Of a stretch of DNA of 64,000 bases, positions 42,518-51,505 are shown piece by piece. The first letter of the stretch is position 1, and every line of letters begins with the position of its first letter. Made by a program: the position numbers and the translations under genes. The notes below the pieces were generated by a model that saw only the letters and a list, made by a program, of their open reading frames with translations, ran no database searches and was not told where the DNA came from. Origin of the DNA: Roseburia hominis (GTDB lineage: Bacteria > Bacillota > Clostridia > Lachnospirales > Lachnospiraceae); the NCBI GenBank assembly GCA_040702975.1, contig CP159990.1, positions 2,976,001 through 3,040,000 of the forward strand, read 5' to 3'.

Positions 42518-45004
42518 TTATAACGCTTTCATATACAAAAATACCCAGCGCCTCCTGCCTTTCAGTTCCGCAAGCACACCTCCCCGGAATTTCTGATATA
42601 ATTTATACATCTTCACCCAGTCCTCTTTCCCCGTTTTTTCACCGGAAAATGCAGATCTGACGGCACAATGAGTCAGCCAATCCCACTCTTCGCCCGTAAG
42701 GTAGGGATATTCCCTCTTCCATATTTCGCCCAATTCGTTTTCGCTAAAGCCCATATCCTTCATTCCCAGGAAAACAGTGATTCGATAAATCTCCGCATAA
42801 ATGCTGGCGATTCCCCGGTTATCTTTCCTCTTCCGAAATGCCTGCAGCCTTTTCCTTCTTCTTATTCTATACCACACGAAACCTGAAATCCAAAGAATTC
42901 CAATCAGCGCAGCTAAGCAGCCAAGCCCTGACAAAACCCTCATCATCAAAGCATACGCCCTGCTCTCCCTGAACTTTTGCCACTTTTCAAATAATGTACC
43001 GCCCTGATTTGTGCCTCCCATACCGGAACCCTTCCCGGAAGATACAATGCCAGGTCCTCCCTCTTCCTCGTCCGCCGGATCATTTTCTCTTATACCCTCT
43101 TCCGAGGCAGGCTCATTTTCATTTTCCTCATCTTCCCCTTCCGGATCAGCATTTTCATTTTCCGTATCCTCCGGGTTTTCTTCCTCCCGCCGATCCTCAT
43201 CTTCTGTATTGTCCGGGCCCGGGGCATTTTCCTCATCATTTTGGTTGCGCAGGGCCTCCGGCTGCGCCTCTGTACCGGTATAAGGCAGCGTATGTTCCCT
43301 CACCTGCCAGCCAAGCTCCGAATCAAAGGTCTCACACCAGGCATGCGCCATCTCGTCAGTCACTACCGCACGGTAGGTTCCGTCACTTTGCTTTTCAAAT
43401 CTCTCCGGGGAGACGGCGTACCCCTCCACATACCGGGACGCATATCCGCATTTCCGGTAAATCAGCGCAGCCGTCGTCGCAAAATGGACACAGAACCCTT
43501 TTTGATTATCCAGCAGAAAATACTCTGCAAAATCCTTCCCCTCCGGAGTTTGTCCCGGCTCCAGACTATAGCTCAGATCGTCGGAAAACTCATAATCAAT
43601 CCCACTTGCCACCTTATCTGCTGAGCCTTTATCAAACAAGACACAATACTTTCCCAGCCGCTCAAGTTCCTTAGGATATTCCTTATAATTTTCTTCCACA
43701 AACGTACAATAATTCTCCCAGTCCTTTGATTTTGCAGCCAGATCCTCTTCTCCTACATTCTCCGCTTTTCTACTCGGATAATACTCATATTCCCACTCTT
43801 TTCTACCGTTCCCCTTGACATAGGCGTCCAACCGCACAGTCAGGTTATCCGGAATCTGCGCATAATACGGCGTGTACCCGAACTCCCCGGAAGCGCCAAA
43901 ACGCTTGATCCACATACTCTCCGCTTCAATTCCACTGCTCCCTTCATGGATACGCCGGAACGGTTCATTTAACAAATCCTTCTTCTTTCCCTCTCCGACG
44001 ATCGGCGCCGCCATTTCGGCAAACCGGATACTGCTCATCTCTTTCCAGCCATTTCCCGTATAATCTACTCCCACATACGCGCGCAAATACACACGGGATT
44101 TGGGCTCACCTGTCACAACCACTTCCAGTTCCTTCGTCCCCTGCGGGTGATGACTGGACAGATTTCTGAAATCTCCCTTTCCCACCCCGCCTTTGGAATA
44201 ATCGGATTCTCCCTTCATATGCTCCGCCAGCATGGCCCCCACATCTACCTTCTGCGCCTGGAGAAGATCTTTTCTGATTTTGGTGTATTCCTGCTCATGC
44301 TCCCCGACAAGCTGCAGAATCGCCGGACTTACAGCCGCCGCGCAGCCATAGAGAATGAGGAACACCAGCATACCTCCGGCCAATTCAAGGGTCCACCCCT
44401 TACCACAGCCGGAATGCCCCACGATCATGAACAGGCAGCATGCGCCCAGAAGCACCCAGGAAGCAGTGACCGACGGCAGATATCCCACAAACGCACCAAG
44501 AATCCCCGGAAGCAGCATGACCGGAACCGCCACGAACAGAAAACGCCCCCTCAGAAGAATCCCCACAAGGATCGCTCCCAGCAAAAACTGCACCACAAAA
44601 AGGGCGCAGAAAATCGCAACGCCTCCTGCTTCCTCCATACGCGGAAACCCGGCGCCATAAAACTGATTATATTTCCCTATAAAATCATTGACCAGCACGA
44701 AGGCTCCCGGCGTCCAGAGCCGATACCCCAGCACCATCACCACCGCTGCCGCACCACTAAGTGCAAAACCCATTTTCCGTATTCCCGGCCTTTTCTTTCC
44801 ACCTTCGAACAGAATCACAAAAATCCCCAGGCAAAATACGGCCACCGCCCGGCTTCCATAGGCGAGTTCCCGGTTCACCCCAGTCTCAAACACAGAGACA
44901 TAGGCGGCAAACATGGCGGACAGAATCAGATACACCACCGCCAGGCAAATATATCGATACGCTTTATTCTCTTTGTTCGCATGAATCATCTTCAGACCCG
45001 ACAT
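42518..45004 (-). CDS. Membrane transglutaminase-like protein (DUF3488/DUF4129 type)
   Basis: The start is set at 45004 (MSGLKMIHANKENKAYRY) with GGAGG seven bases upstream, giving 828 residues. About six TM segments (1-210) are followed by a large extracytoplasmic part with a transglutaminase/protease-like core: the catalytic Cys in DNQKGFCVHFATTAALIYRKCG and the His-region AHAWCETFDSELGWQ. A low-complexity acidic stretch (EDEDRREEENPEDTENENADPEGEDEENE) and a final TM follow. This gene closes a moxR-DUF58-transglutaminase operon, a common trio of unknown substrate implicated in cell-surface peptide or peptidoglycan-associated protein maturation. Confidence 0.85.
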   Translation of the reverse strand: MSGLKMIHANKENKAYRYICLAVVYLILSAMFAAYVSVFETGVNRELAYGSRAVAVFCLGIFVILFEGGKKRPGIRKMGFALSGAAAVVMVLGYRLWTPGAFVLVNDFIGKYNQFYGAGFPRMEEAGGVAIFCALFVVQFLLGAILVGILLRGRFLFVAVPVMLLPGILGAFVGYLPSVTASWVLLGACCLFMIVGHSGCGKGWTLELAGGMLVFLILYGCAAAVSPAILQLVGEHEQEYTKIRKDLLQAQKVDVGAMLAEHMKGESDYSKGGVGKGDFRNLSSHHPQGTKELEVVVTGEPKSRVYLRAYVGVDYTGNGWKEMSSIRFAEMAAPIVGEGKKKDLLNEPFRRIHEGSSGIEAESMWIKRFGASGEFGYTPYYAQIPDNLTVRLDAYVKGNGRKEWEYEYYPSRKAENVGEEDLAAKSKDWENYCTFVEENYKEYPKELERLGKYCVLFDKGSADKVASGIDYEFSDDLSYSLEPGQTPEGKDFAEYFLLDNQKGFCVHFATTAALIYRKCGYASRYVEGYAVSPERFEKQSDGTYRAVVTDEMAHAWCETFDSELGWQVREHTLPYTGTEAQPEALRNQNDEENAPGPDNTEDEDRREEENPEDTENENADPEGEDEENENEPASEEGIRENDPADEEEGGPGIVSSGKGSGMGGTNQGGTLFEKWQKFRESRAYALMMRVLSGLGCLAALIGILWISGFVWYRIRRRKRLQAFRKRKDNRGIASIYAEIYRITVFLGMKDMGFSENELGEIWKREYPYLTGEEWDWLTHCAVRSAFSGEKTGKEDWVKMYKLYQKFRGGVLAELKGRRRWVFLYMKAL

Positions 45005-45068
45005 ATCATATCCTCCGGTCTTCCTCACATTAAACAACGAAATACAGTCTGCTCCAATTTTTCTCACG

Positions 45069-46283
45069 TCAAACAGTAAAATACAGCCTGCCCCAATCTA
45101 TCTTTTCTCCATTTATCGGTATCCGCAGGAATTCCTCCCCGTTCATCAGAACAGCTCCGTTTAGCCGGAATTCTATGATTCTGCTGAACGCATCTTCTCC
45201 CGGCAGACGGCCCACATTGCTCTCTTTCGTCCCGGAAGAACTGCCGAGATGAACGTCCACCGGACGTTCACTCAGGTATGCATGGCAGCCAAACGCCTCC
45301 GCCCACCTTGCCTCGGCCTGCTCCCCGCCCCGATAGGGAGATGCGTACAACAAACGGTTCGCCAGCTCGTATACATGCTCCTCCCTGCTGACTTTCACTT
45401 TGACCACACGCCCGTTCGCTTCCTCATACCAGGCGGCCATATGCACACATTTCTCCTCCAAAAGGGAAAGCGACAAAGATGCGACCGCTTCCAGAACCTC
45501 TGACGGCCAGCCCTTTTCTCTATTCCTTCGCCTGTCCCCTTTTTGGGCAAATTCCCGATTCAGATTCAGATAAAGAAGGACCACCGGGCCTAATGGTTTC
45601 CCGTGCTCCTTGACCAGAAGCTCCTCTGATTTTGCCGACAGTTTCCAATGCACATCATGCAGGGCGTCTTTCTCCTTGTACTCCCGGATCTGATAGATCT
45701 CAGACGGGTCGTCTCCCTTCTCCCGGTCCGAATACTCCTCGGCATCTGCCAGAAATTCCCGTGTCCGCCTGCTGACCTCCACCGGAACCAGATGACACTC
45801 CGGCAGGATTCCTACCTGGCTGACCTCTTTGCAGCGTTTTCTCGTCAGAAAAATATGCAGCAGATCATATAGCTCCACCGCTTCCAGCACAATCCGCAGA
45901 TTTCCACACTGATCCGACTGGGTGTGCATTTTCACCTCTGTTTTTCTTCCACGCAGCGCGCAGCCCTTTACGCTGCACGTTTTGATTTCTCCCGTAAATG
46001 TATTTTCTATGCGCATCCTCAGCCGAAAATGAACCGCCGGTATCCGCGAACCATTCTCTATTCTTACCGGTACCGGAATCTTCTGTCCTTTCTCCGCCAC
46101 TGCCAGAATCGTTCCAAGCCGCACCTTGATCCCTTTTCTTGCAAATAGAAGAAACCCCGCTCCCAAAATCGGATATAAGAACTCTGCGACCAGCAGCATT
46201 CCCAGAATCCGGTCATCATACAGGAAAAAACAATATAAGGTCAGCAAAACGACTGCTATATAACTAACAATTCTCTTAATCAT
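45069..46283 (-). CDS. DUF58 domain protein
   Basis: The start at 46283 (MIKRIVSYIAVVLLTLYCFF) overlaps the end of moxR by eight bases and follows AGGTGGGG; the protein has 404 residues. Two N-terminal TM segments are followed by a beta-rich domain and the DUF58 landmark DPSEIYQIREYKEKDALHDVHWKLSAKSEELLVKEHG, which adopts a vWA-like fold. DUF58 proteins pair with MoxR ATPases as putative chaperone systems. It is the middle gene of the trio, 64 bases before the transglutaminase gene. Confidence 0.85.
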   Translation of the reverse strand: MIKRIVSYIAVVLLTLYCFFLYDDRILGMLLVAEFLYPILGAGFLLFARKGIKVRLGTILAVAEKGQKIPVPVRIENGSRIPAVHFRLRMRIENTFTGEIKTCSVKGCALRGRKTEVKMHTQSDQCGNLRIVLEAVELYDLLHIFLTRKRCKEVSQVGILPECHLVPVEVSRRTREFLADAEEYSDREKGDDPSEIYQIREYKEKDALHDVHWKLSAKSEELLVKEHGKPLGPVVLLYLNLNREFAQKGDRRRNREKGWPSEVLEAVASLSLSLLEEKCVHMAAWYEEANGRVVKVKVSREEHVYELANRLLYASPYRGGEQAEARWAEAFGCHAYLSERPVDVHLGSSSGTKESNVGRLPGEDAFSRIIEFRLNGAVLMNGEEFLRIPINGEKIDWGRLYFTV

Positions 46284-47238
46284 GCCCCACCTGTTTTCTT
46301 CTTGCCGTTGGCTTTGGAACCTCACCAAGCACCTGATTCAGCACGTCTTCCACATTGACGTGAGCGACCTTCGCTTTGATCCCCAGCGTTACACGATGTC
46401 TGACCGTACACAAGAATACTTCTTTCACATCTTCCGGAATCACAAAGTCTCTTCCCGCAAGATAGGCCCTCGCCCGGCTCATCGCCGCAAGCGCCACCGT
46501 TCCTCTGGGGCTTAAGCCCGAACTTAACAGTTCCTGCTCCCGTGTCGCTTTAGCCAGCCGCGCTATGTACTCAAACACAACCTCATGCACGAACACCCCG
46601 GCAGCCTCTTCCTGCATCTGAAGGATCAACTGATCATCGGCCACATTTTCCACCTGTTCCACCACGCTTCCGGCCTGTCTGCGCTTTAGTATTTCGATTT
46701 CCTCCTGCACCGTGGGATATCCCATATGAATGCTGATCATAAACCTATCAAGCTGCGACTCCGGCAAAAGCATCGTTCCCGCCGATCCTTCCGGATTCTC
46801 CGTCGCAATCACAATAAACGGCCGTCCCGTTTCCCGGCTCACGCCGTCCACCGTTACCTTTCTCTCCTCCATAACCTCCAAAAGCGCCGACTGCGTCTTG
46901 GGAGAGGTCCTGTTAATCTCATCTGCCAGAAACAGATTGCACATGAGAAGCCCCGGCTGATACACGAACTTGCCTCTCTCCTTCTGATAAATGGAGAATC
47001 CTGTCAGATCCGCCGGCATAATATCCGGCGTGAACTGTACTCTTTTTTCCATAAGCCCCATAGCTTTGGCAAATGCCAGTGCCATGGTGGTCTTCCCTAC
47101 CCCCGGCATATCCTCTATCAAAATGTGGCCTCCCGCCACAATCGCCGTCATGATCTTCTCAATAACGTCCGATTTCCCGACTACTGCTTTTTCAACTTCC
47201 CTGATGATTGCTTTCGCTTCCTGATATAAAGCTGACAT
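46276..47238 (-). CDS. MoxR-family AAA+ ATPase
   Basis: Starting at 47238 (MSALYQEAKAIIREVEKAVVG) the protein has 320 residues, the usual size. It shows Walker A (EDMPGVGKTTMALAFA), Walker B (FLADEINRTSPKTQSALLEVMEE), sensor 1 (ATENPEGSAGTMLLPESQLDRF) and sensor 2 regions. MoxR ATPases are chaperone-like and act together with vWA/DUF58 proteins. First gene of the operon with DUF58 and the transglutaminase. Cytoplasmic; client unknown. Confidence 0.9.
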   Translation of the reverse strand: MSALYQEAKAIIREVEKAVVGKSDVIEKIMTAIVAGGHILIEDMPGVGKTTMALAFAKAMGLMEKRVQFTPDIMPADLTGFSIYQKERGKFVYQPGLLMCNLFLADEINRTSPKTQSALLEVMEERKVTVDGVSRETGRPFIVIATENPEGSAGTMLLPESQLDRFMISIHMGYPTVQEEIEILKRRQAGSVVEQVENVADDQLILQMQEEAAGVFVHEVVFEYIARLAKATREQELLSSGLSPRGTVALAAMSRARAYLAGRDFVIPEDVKEVFLCTVRHRVTLGIKAKVAHVNVEDVLNQVLGEVPKPTARRKQVGHD

Positions 47239-47429
47239 ATTCCCTACCTCACTGCTTAATGCAGTGTACTGTTGACCTTCATTATGATACACTGCACTGG
47301 TTTTCCATTTCTTCCAGTATACCCTAAATATCCGACGGTTGAAATAGAAAGAGGCTTAATATTTCCTTAAAAGAAGAAATTTCTATTTTTCAACTGCCAC
47401 ATACAAACACATATTAATGCATAATAAAG

Positions 47430-47453
47430 CCACCAATTATCTCAACTGGTGGC
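47430..47453 (-). terminator. Terminator after the M50 peptidase gene
   Basis: GCCACCA / TGGTGGC (47430-47436, 47447-47453) followed on the minus strand by TTTATTATG. The remaining bases of 47239-47586 show no gene. Confidence 0.45.
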
Positions 47454-47586
47454 AATAAAACCTGATATTTACATGAATAAAAAATTATTCAGCGGGCACC
47501 CGCTTCCCCTACATCGCTTCTGTCTCAAAGACTGCGCGGCTGCGGCAAAATTTATCTCTCCAACTAATCACCCAGACAAAGCCCAT

Positions 47587-48288
47587 CTACACGATCGTCC
47601 CTCCGGACGCCGTCCCAACGCCAATTCGCAGGATTGCCTTCACCAGCGTCATAAGCGCATTTATAATTCCATCATTCAAAACAGCCAGCGGAGCATTCAG
47701 CACACCACTTCCCAACAGTACCGCAAGAATCAACACGCTGTAAGGCCGGATTCTTGCATAGAACTGATTCACTCCCGGAGCAATCTCCGACAAAATATTC
47801 GATCCGTCCATCGGTGGAATCGGAATCAGGTTAAATACCCCAAGCCCCACATTCAACACCGCCGCATAATAACAGAGAACATACAGGTAATTAATAATCA
47901 CCCCATGTGTTCCTACTTTATTAATAATTCCATAAAGAAGCATGAACAAAAACGCCATGATAAAATTCGCTGCCGGACCTGCTGCCGATACCAGGATCAG
48001 ATCCCTCTTCCGGTTCTTATAATTCCTGGTGTTTACACGCACAGGCTTCGCCCAGCCCACATGGAAAAGCAGCAAACATAACGTCCCCCAGGGATCAAGA
48101 TGCTTAAACGGATTCAGCGTCAGCCGTCCGTCCAATTTAGGCGTCATATCCCCTAATTTATAAGAAACATACCCATGCGCGAATTCGTGCATAGAAATCG
48201 CTATGAGCACCGCCGGCGCAACATAGATCAGGGTCTGAAAAAAACGATACATATAACTGGTCAACACATTACTTATTGGAAAGAACAT
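47587..48288 (-). CDS. Site-2 protease family (M50) membrane peptidase
   Basis: The 233-residue protein contains the zinc motif HEFAH (in IAISMHEFAHGYVSYKLG) within a TM segment, an NPFKHLDPWG stretch and the second metal-ligand motif LIPIPPMDGS, typical of the short YwhC-type M50B group. It has about six hydrophobic segments. GGAG stands nine bases before the ATG. Members cleave membrane-embedded regulators; the target here is not known. It is a single-gene unit. Confidence 0.87.
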   Translation of the reverse strand: MFFPISNVLTSYMYRFFQTLIYVAPAVLIAISMHEFAHGYVSYKLGDMTPKLDGRLTLNPFKHLDPWGTLCLLLFHVGWAKPVRVNTRNYKNRKRDLILVSAAGPAANFIMAFLFMLLYGIINKVGTHGVIINYLYVLCYYAAVLNVGLGVFNLIPIPPMDGSNILSEIAPGVNQFYARIRPYSVLILAVLLGSGVLNAPLAVLNDGIINALMTLVKAILRIGVGTASGGTIV

Positions 48289-48407
48289 ATTTCATAACTC
48301 CATTTCATTTCATACGTCACATTATAGAACGGAATCCGTTCATAATCAATATCCAGAGTGTGAATAATTTCTAAAGAAATATGAAATAGAATGTGGAATA
48401 AAAGAAA

Positions 48408-48429
48408 GACAGCCCCTGACCAGACTGTC
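48408..48429 (-). terminator. Terminator after the rpiB-like gene
   Basis: Stem GACAG/CTGTC (48408-48412, 48425-48429) with flanking complementary bases, followed on the minus strand by TTTCTTTT. Together with 48289-48407 this is the intergenic region before the M50 gene; no other gene is seen. Confidence 0.5.
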
Positions 48430-48462
48430 CTTCTCCTTTACCTGACTTATGTCCAACTCTAC

Positions 48463-48897
48463 TTATTCGTTCTCGTACTCTGTAATTCTTGCAACCTTTG
48501 CTGCTGAACGTGAATTCGGATCATAGGTAACACTCAGATATTCTTTTACCAGACATTTTGCAAGTTCGATACCGGTAACCTGTGCGCCCATAGTGATAAT
48601 GTTTGCATTGTTGCTGAGCTGTGCTCTCTGAGCCTGATATACGTTATTTACCAATGCTGCATAAGCTCCTTTTACCTTGTTCGCTGCGATACTTACACCG
48701 ATACCTGTTCCGCAGATCAGGATTCCTCTGTCACATTCACCTGCTGCTACGCTCTTGGCAAGGCGGATCGCTGTGTTAGCATAGATCGGATCGTCACTTC
48801 CGAAATCTACGCACTCATGTCCGAGGCTTTCGATAAACGGTGTTAAGATGGTCTTGTACTCTGTTGCGTTCGGGTCACATCCAATAGCAATTTTCAT
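48463..48897 (-). CDS. RpiB/LacA/LacB-family isomerase with altered active site
   Basis: The start at 48897 (MKIAIGCD) follows GGAGG by eight bases, giving 144 residues. The family fold is clear (CDRGILICGTGIGVSIAANKV, including the catalytic Cys). However the usual DH after the first beta strand is DP (GCDPNATEYK), the typical YPD of the sugar-binding loop is YAN, and the usual HND stretch near residue 100 is SNN. RpiB interconverts ribose 5-phosphate and ribulose 5-phosphate, using these residues for ring opening and proton transfer. The protein therefore either isomerises another sugar phosphate or has lost part of the activity. Confidence 0.75.
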   Translation of the reverse strand: MKIAIGCDPNATEYKTILTPFIESLGHECVDFGSDDPIYANTAIRLAKSVAAGECDRGILICGTGIGVSIAANKVKGAYAALVNNVYQAQRAQLSNNANIITMGAQVTGIELAKCLVKEYLSVTYDPNSRSAAKVARITEYENE

Positions 48898-48940
48898 TGT
48901 TTCGTCCTCCATTTTGAAAAAGTATTCTGATACTGGCTTT

Positions 48941-48969
48941 ATTATACATCACCTTACTCATAATTTCAA
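48941..48969 (-). promoter_or_regulatory. Promoter of the rpiB-like gene
   Basis: Minus-strand TTGAAA (48964-48969), 17-base spacer, TATAAT (48941-48946), 44 bases before the start codon. Confidence 0.7.
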
Positions 48970-49144
48970 TTCATTTTTTCGCTTTTTTCAATTATTTTCG
49001 CTTTTGCCGTTTATTCCTTTTGTTTTCTTTCGTTATTTTTGGATATTGGATTTTGTATAAAATATTACGCATTAAATATCACAAAAAGCTACCGAATTCA
49101 AAATAGAATTTTTCAAAAATCTTCCAATTTTTCAAAACACCTCT

Positions 49145-49172
49145 TTTACACGTTCCCCGAAAATGCTATGAT
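49145..49172 (+). promoter_or_regulatory. Promoter of the HD-domain gene leader
   Basis: TTTACA (49145-49150), 16-base spacer, TATGAT (49167-49172). Transcription would start near 49179, giving a ~150-base leader. The segment 48970-49144 is AT-rich with no gene. Confidence 0.55.
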
Positions 49173-49178
49173 AATTAA

Positions 49179-49290
49179 AAGGCCCTAAAAAACTGTGGAA
49201 CATAAGGCTTTAAGTGCAAGGGCTCCCATTCTCTCGGCAGCCTTTTAGGTCAGACATATCTGACCTTGAACCATTACTTCGGGAGAATAA
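49179..49290 (+). ncRNA. Candidate structured leader RNA
   Basis: The segment GCCTTTTAGG (about 49240-49249) can pair with three upstream partners: AAAAGGC at 49177-49183, CCTAAAA at 49184-49190, and AAGGCT at 49204-49209. Immediately after it GGTCAGA-CATA-TCTGACC (49248-49265) is a perfect hairpin, and ATTCTC/GAGAAT (49228-49233, 49273-49278) can close the whole. Mutually exclusive pairings are typical of a regulatory RNA; no known riboswitch signature is recognised. A free small RNA is the alternative. Confidence 0.4.
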
Positions 49291-49326
49291 AGACGATACT
49301 ACACAAAATTTCAGGAGGCATTTATA

Positions 49327-49923
49327 ATGGAAACAAAATTTACACATGAATCGGCATTAGAATTACTTAAAAAATACAACAAAGAACCTTTTCATATTCT
49401 CCACGGTCTGACTGTGGAAGGCTGTATGGCCTGGTTCGCTAAGGAGCTGGGACACGGCGAGGAAGAGAATTTCTGGGCGTGTGTCGGATTGCTCCATGAT
49501 ATTGATTTCGAACTCTACCCGGAAGAACACTGCCAGAAGGCTCCCCAGCTTCTTACTGAGGCCGGCGCTGAGCCGGAACTGATTCACGCAATCGTAAGCC
49601 ACGGCTACGGAATCTGCAGCGACGTGGAGCCGGCTCTGGAAATGGAAAAGGTCCTTTTTGCCGCGGACGAGCTTACCGGATTGATCGGTGCCGCCGCTAA
49701 GATGCGTCCTTCCAAAAGCGTAATGGACATGGAAGTAAAGAGCCTGAAGAAAAAATACAAGGACAAACGGTTCGCCGCCGGCTGCTCCCGTGATATCATC
49801 GCACGGGGCGCCGAGCGGCTTGGCTGGACCCTGGAAGAATTGATGGAGAAAACAATTCTCGCCATGCGGTCCTGCGAGGAACGTATCCAGCAAGAGATGC
49901 AGGAACTGGGACTGGAAGCTTAA
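49327..49923 (+). CDS. HD-domain hydrolase
   Basis: The 198-residue protein is an HD-superfamily phosphohydrolase: H26 in HILHGLTVE, the HD pair at 57-58 (GLLHDIDFE), H92 in IVSHGYG and a later Asp in FAADELTGL. These residues bind the metals for phosphodiester or nucleotide hydrolysis. The closest subgroup hydrolyses unidentified nucleotides. AGGAGG precedes the start by 9 bases. It is expressed from its own promoter through a long leader that appears structured. The substrate is unknown. Confidence 0.85.
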   Translation: METKFTHESALELLKKYNKEPFHILHGLTVEGCMAWFAKELGHGEEENFWACVGLLHDIDFELYPEEHCQKAPQLLTEAGAEPELIHAIVSHGYGICSDVEPALEMEKVLFAADELTGLIGAAAKMRPSKSVMDMEVKSLKKKYKDKRFAAGCSRDIIARGAERLGWTLEELMEKTILAMRSCEERIQQEMQELGLEA

Positions 49924-49954
49924 TCTTGCCAAACTGCGCCAGGAATTTAAGACA

Positions 49955-49977
49955 GGAGACGGCGAACCACCGTCTCC
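49955..49977 (+). terminator. Terminator after the HD-domain gene
   Basis: GGAGACGG/CCGTCTCC perfect 8-bp stem (49955-49962, 49970-49977), weak T tract. 49978-50072 shows no gene. Confidence 0.6.
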
Positions 49978-50072
49978 TTACATCATAATACTCTACCTTG
50001 TTTACTTCTGCTTCCATGCCAGGGAGGCAACTCTTTTCTTGTCCAGAGGACACCTACTATTTCTTGCGGCCA

Positions 50073-50456
50073 CTACTTTGCGTCAGCAAAAACTGCAGCC
50101 TCCTTAATCCAGGTCATCAGCTCATCATCAATTTCTTCTGTATCCGCTATCAGAAGATGGTGTGTCCAGCGGTTCGGATAAGGCTCTGTTGCGATTTCTA
50201 CCCTTGGGGATTCCAGCTTATAAGCCAATCCAATTGTCACAACAATATAGCTTGCTGGACACGCACTCTTTTTCCTTACTTTTGCAAAGGAAACGCAGGT
50301 AAATAGATGTTTGTTATAAAACGAAATCTGGCTCTTCTGAACCTTTATCCACACATTTTCTATCTCATTTAAGATTCGATTTTCCAAAGCCTCATATAGG
50401 GGCATCGCATCCATATGTCTATCAAAGAAAAGCAAACAATCCGCATTCATAGTCAT
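50073..50456 (-). CDS. DUF5655-like protein
   Basis: The start at 50456 (MTMNADCLLFFDRHMDAMPLY) follows AAGGAG by five bases, giving 127 residues. The sequence pattern (FFDRHMDAMPLYEALENRIL, IGLAYKLESPRVEIATEPYPNRWTHHLLI) matches the DUF5655 group, small proteins of unknown function often seen in Firmicutes. A longer reading frame upstream lacks a ribosome binding site. It stands alone beside an AT-rich intergenic stretch. Confidence 0.7.
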   Translation of the reverse strand: MTMNADCLLFFDRHMDAMPLYEALENRILNEIENVWIKVQKSQISFYNKHLFTCVSFAKVRKKSACPASYIVVTIGLAYKLESPRVEIATEPYPNRWTHHLLIADTEEIDDELMTWIKEAAVFADAK

Positions 50457-50806
50457 CCTTTCTCCTTCCCGCACCATTTGTCTATTTCCACTATTTACTT
50501 CCTTCCATAATCCATCAGCCGCTTTTTTGCTAAGGTTACTTTTGTATACATTATAACAATTAAGCGGCGGCATTACCATCGAAATTTGCATGTACAAACA
50601 ATCATCGGAAAATGGGAATCTACGGAGAAGACCACAGCAAAGATCTGTATGCAATCTAATTTGCTTTACTGTTTGAATTATCTAAAAACTTTTACATCCA
50701 TATGCAGACTGTGACAAGGACTGCCCTACGGCGTCTCGGCTTCGCCTTGTTCTTTGACCTCACTAGTTTTTGCATATTATTAAGAACCCGACAAACTTGA
50801 AATTAA

Positions 50807-51007
50807 CTAACTGTTTTCAATCTCATTTTCTATAAAGTGATTTGCTATTTCAAAAGCTCTTACTCATCTTTTCGCCAAAGTGATTTGCGACTTATATCTT
50901 TCTGAATTTTCTTTTGCTTCAAAGGTTATTATTGTTTCTCGCAACTTATGCAATGTTGAATCAATTTGCCTTTTTGCTTCAATTAAATCTTCCTTTGTAT
51001 ATTCCAT
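50807..51007 (-). pseudogene. Small conserved protein gene interrupted by a TGA codon
   Basis: From ATG 51007 (GAGGAGG upstream) 47 codons read MEYTKEDLIEAKRQIDSTLH...QITLAKR, then TGA (50864-50866), then VRAFEIANHFIENEIENS and a TAG at 50807-50809. The post-stop part is in the same frame and continues the pattern of a short conserved Firmicutes protein (TLHKLRE...RYKSQITLAKRR.KAFEIAN), so one nonsense change (probably from CGA or AGA) has broken it. Selenocysteine is unlikely because no hairpin follows and the family has Arg there. Confidence 0.7.
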
Positions 51008-51098
51008 TTTTGTCCTCCTCAAATCCCGATCTGTTCATTTCTTTTGAAATCTATTGTACTACGTTCTTCTCATGTTCTCAACAAAAACCATATGAGCA

Positions 51099-51197
51099 AT
51101 AATACTTCTTTATAGAGATTTACAGCGTCTGGAAGTGTTGATGAAAAAGCACATTGCTGAATTTGAAAAGACTCTTAGAAAAATTGAGTTTGATTAA
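51099..51197 (+). pseudogene. Remnant of a MerR-family regulator C-terminus
   Basis: The open frame ending at TAA 51195-51197 reads LLYRDLQRLEVLMKKHIAEFEKTLRKIEFD, like the dimerisation helix at the end of MerR-type regulators. The DNA-binding part is missing and no start with a ribosome binding site is seen. Together with the neighbouring broken gene it marks a decayed region; 50457-50806 shows nothing else. Confidence 0.3.
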
Positions 51198-51326
51198 TAG
51201 TCTTTATTTATCAATTACGTATGTATGCAAAAAAGCGATTACCACATATAGCAGTCTCTTTTTTCAAAAAAATGACGCAGACAATGTTTCCACTACCTAC
51301 GCCATTCCTTATAACATCTTGAAATA

Positions 51327-51367
51327 TTTACTCCATTTGCTTTCGACTTTTACTCCAAATTTACTCC
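51327..51367. repeat. Three TTTACTCC repeats at helical spacing
   Basis: TTTACTCC (GGAGTAAA on the minus strand) occurs at 51327-51334, 51349-51356 and 51360-51367, start-to-start 22 and 11 bp. The sites lie on one face of the helix, as protein-binding repeats such as integrase arm sites do. The rest of 51198-51505 is AT-rich without a gene. Confidence 0.4.
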
Positions 51368-51505
51368 ATTTTAAAAATCTTTCACAATATTTTACGGTAT
51401 TTTATGATACCCCTTTCTTGAAGAAAAACTGTCGTAAACCTTGATTTTCAGCCAACTTTTCAATATTTCCAAGCACTTTATTCTGTTGCGAGATTTTCTC
51501 TCAAA

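Noticed and set aside
49179..49290. Assignment of the leader as 6S or SRP RNA
   Set aside because: No characteristic tetraloop or SRP consensus; it directly precedes the HD-domain gene with its own promoter.
50864..50866. TGA as selenocysteine codon
   Set aside because: No hairpin after it and the surrounding sequence expects Arg; best explained as a nonsense mutation.
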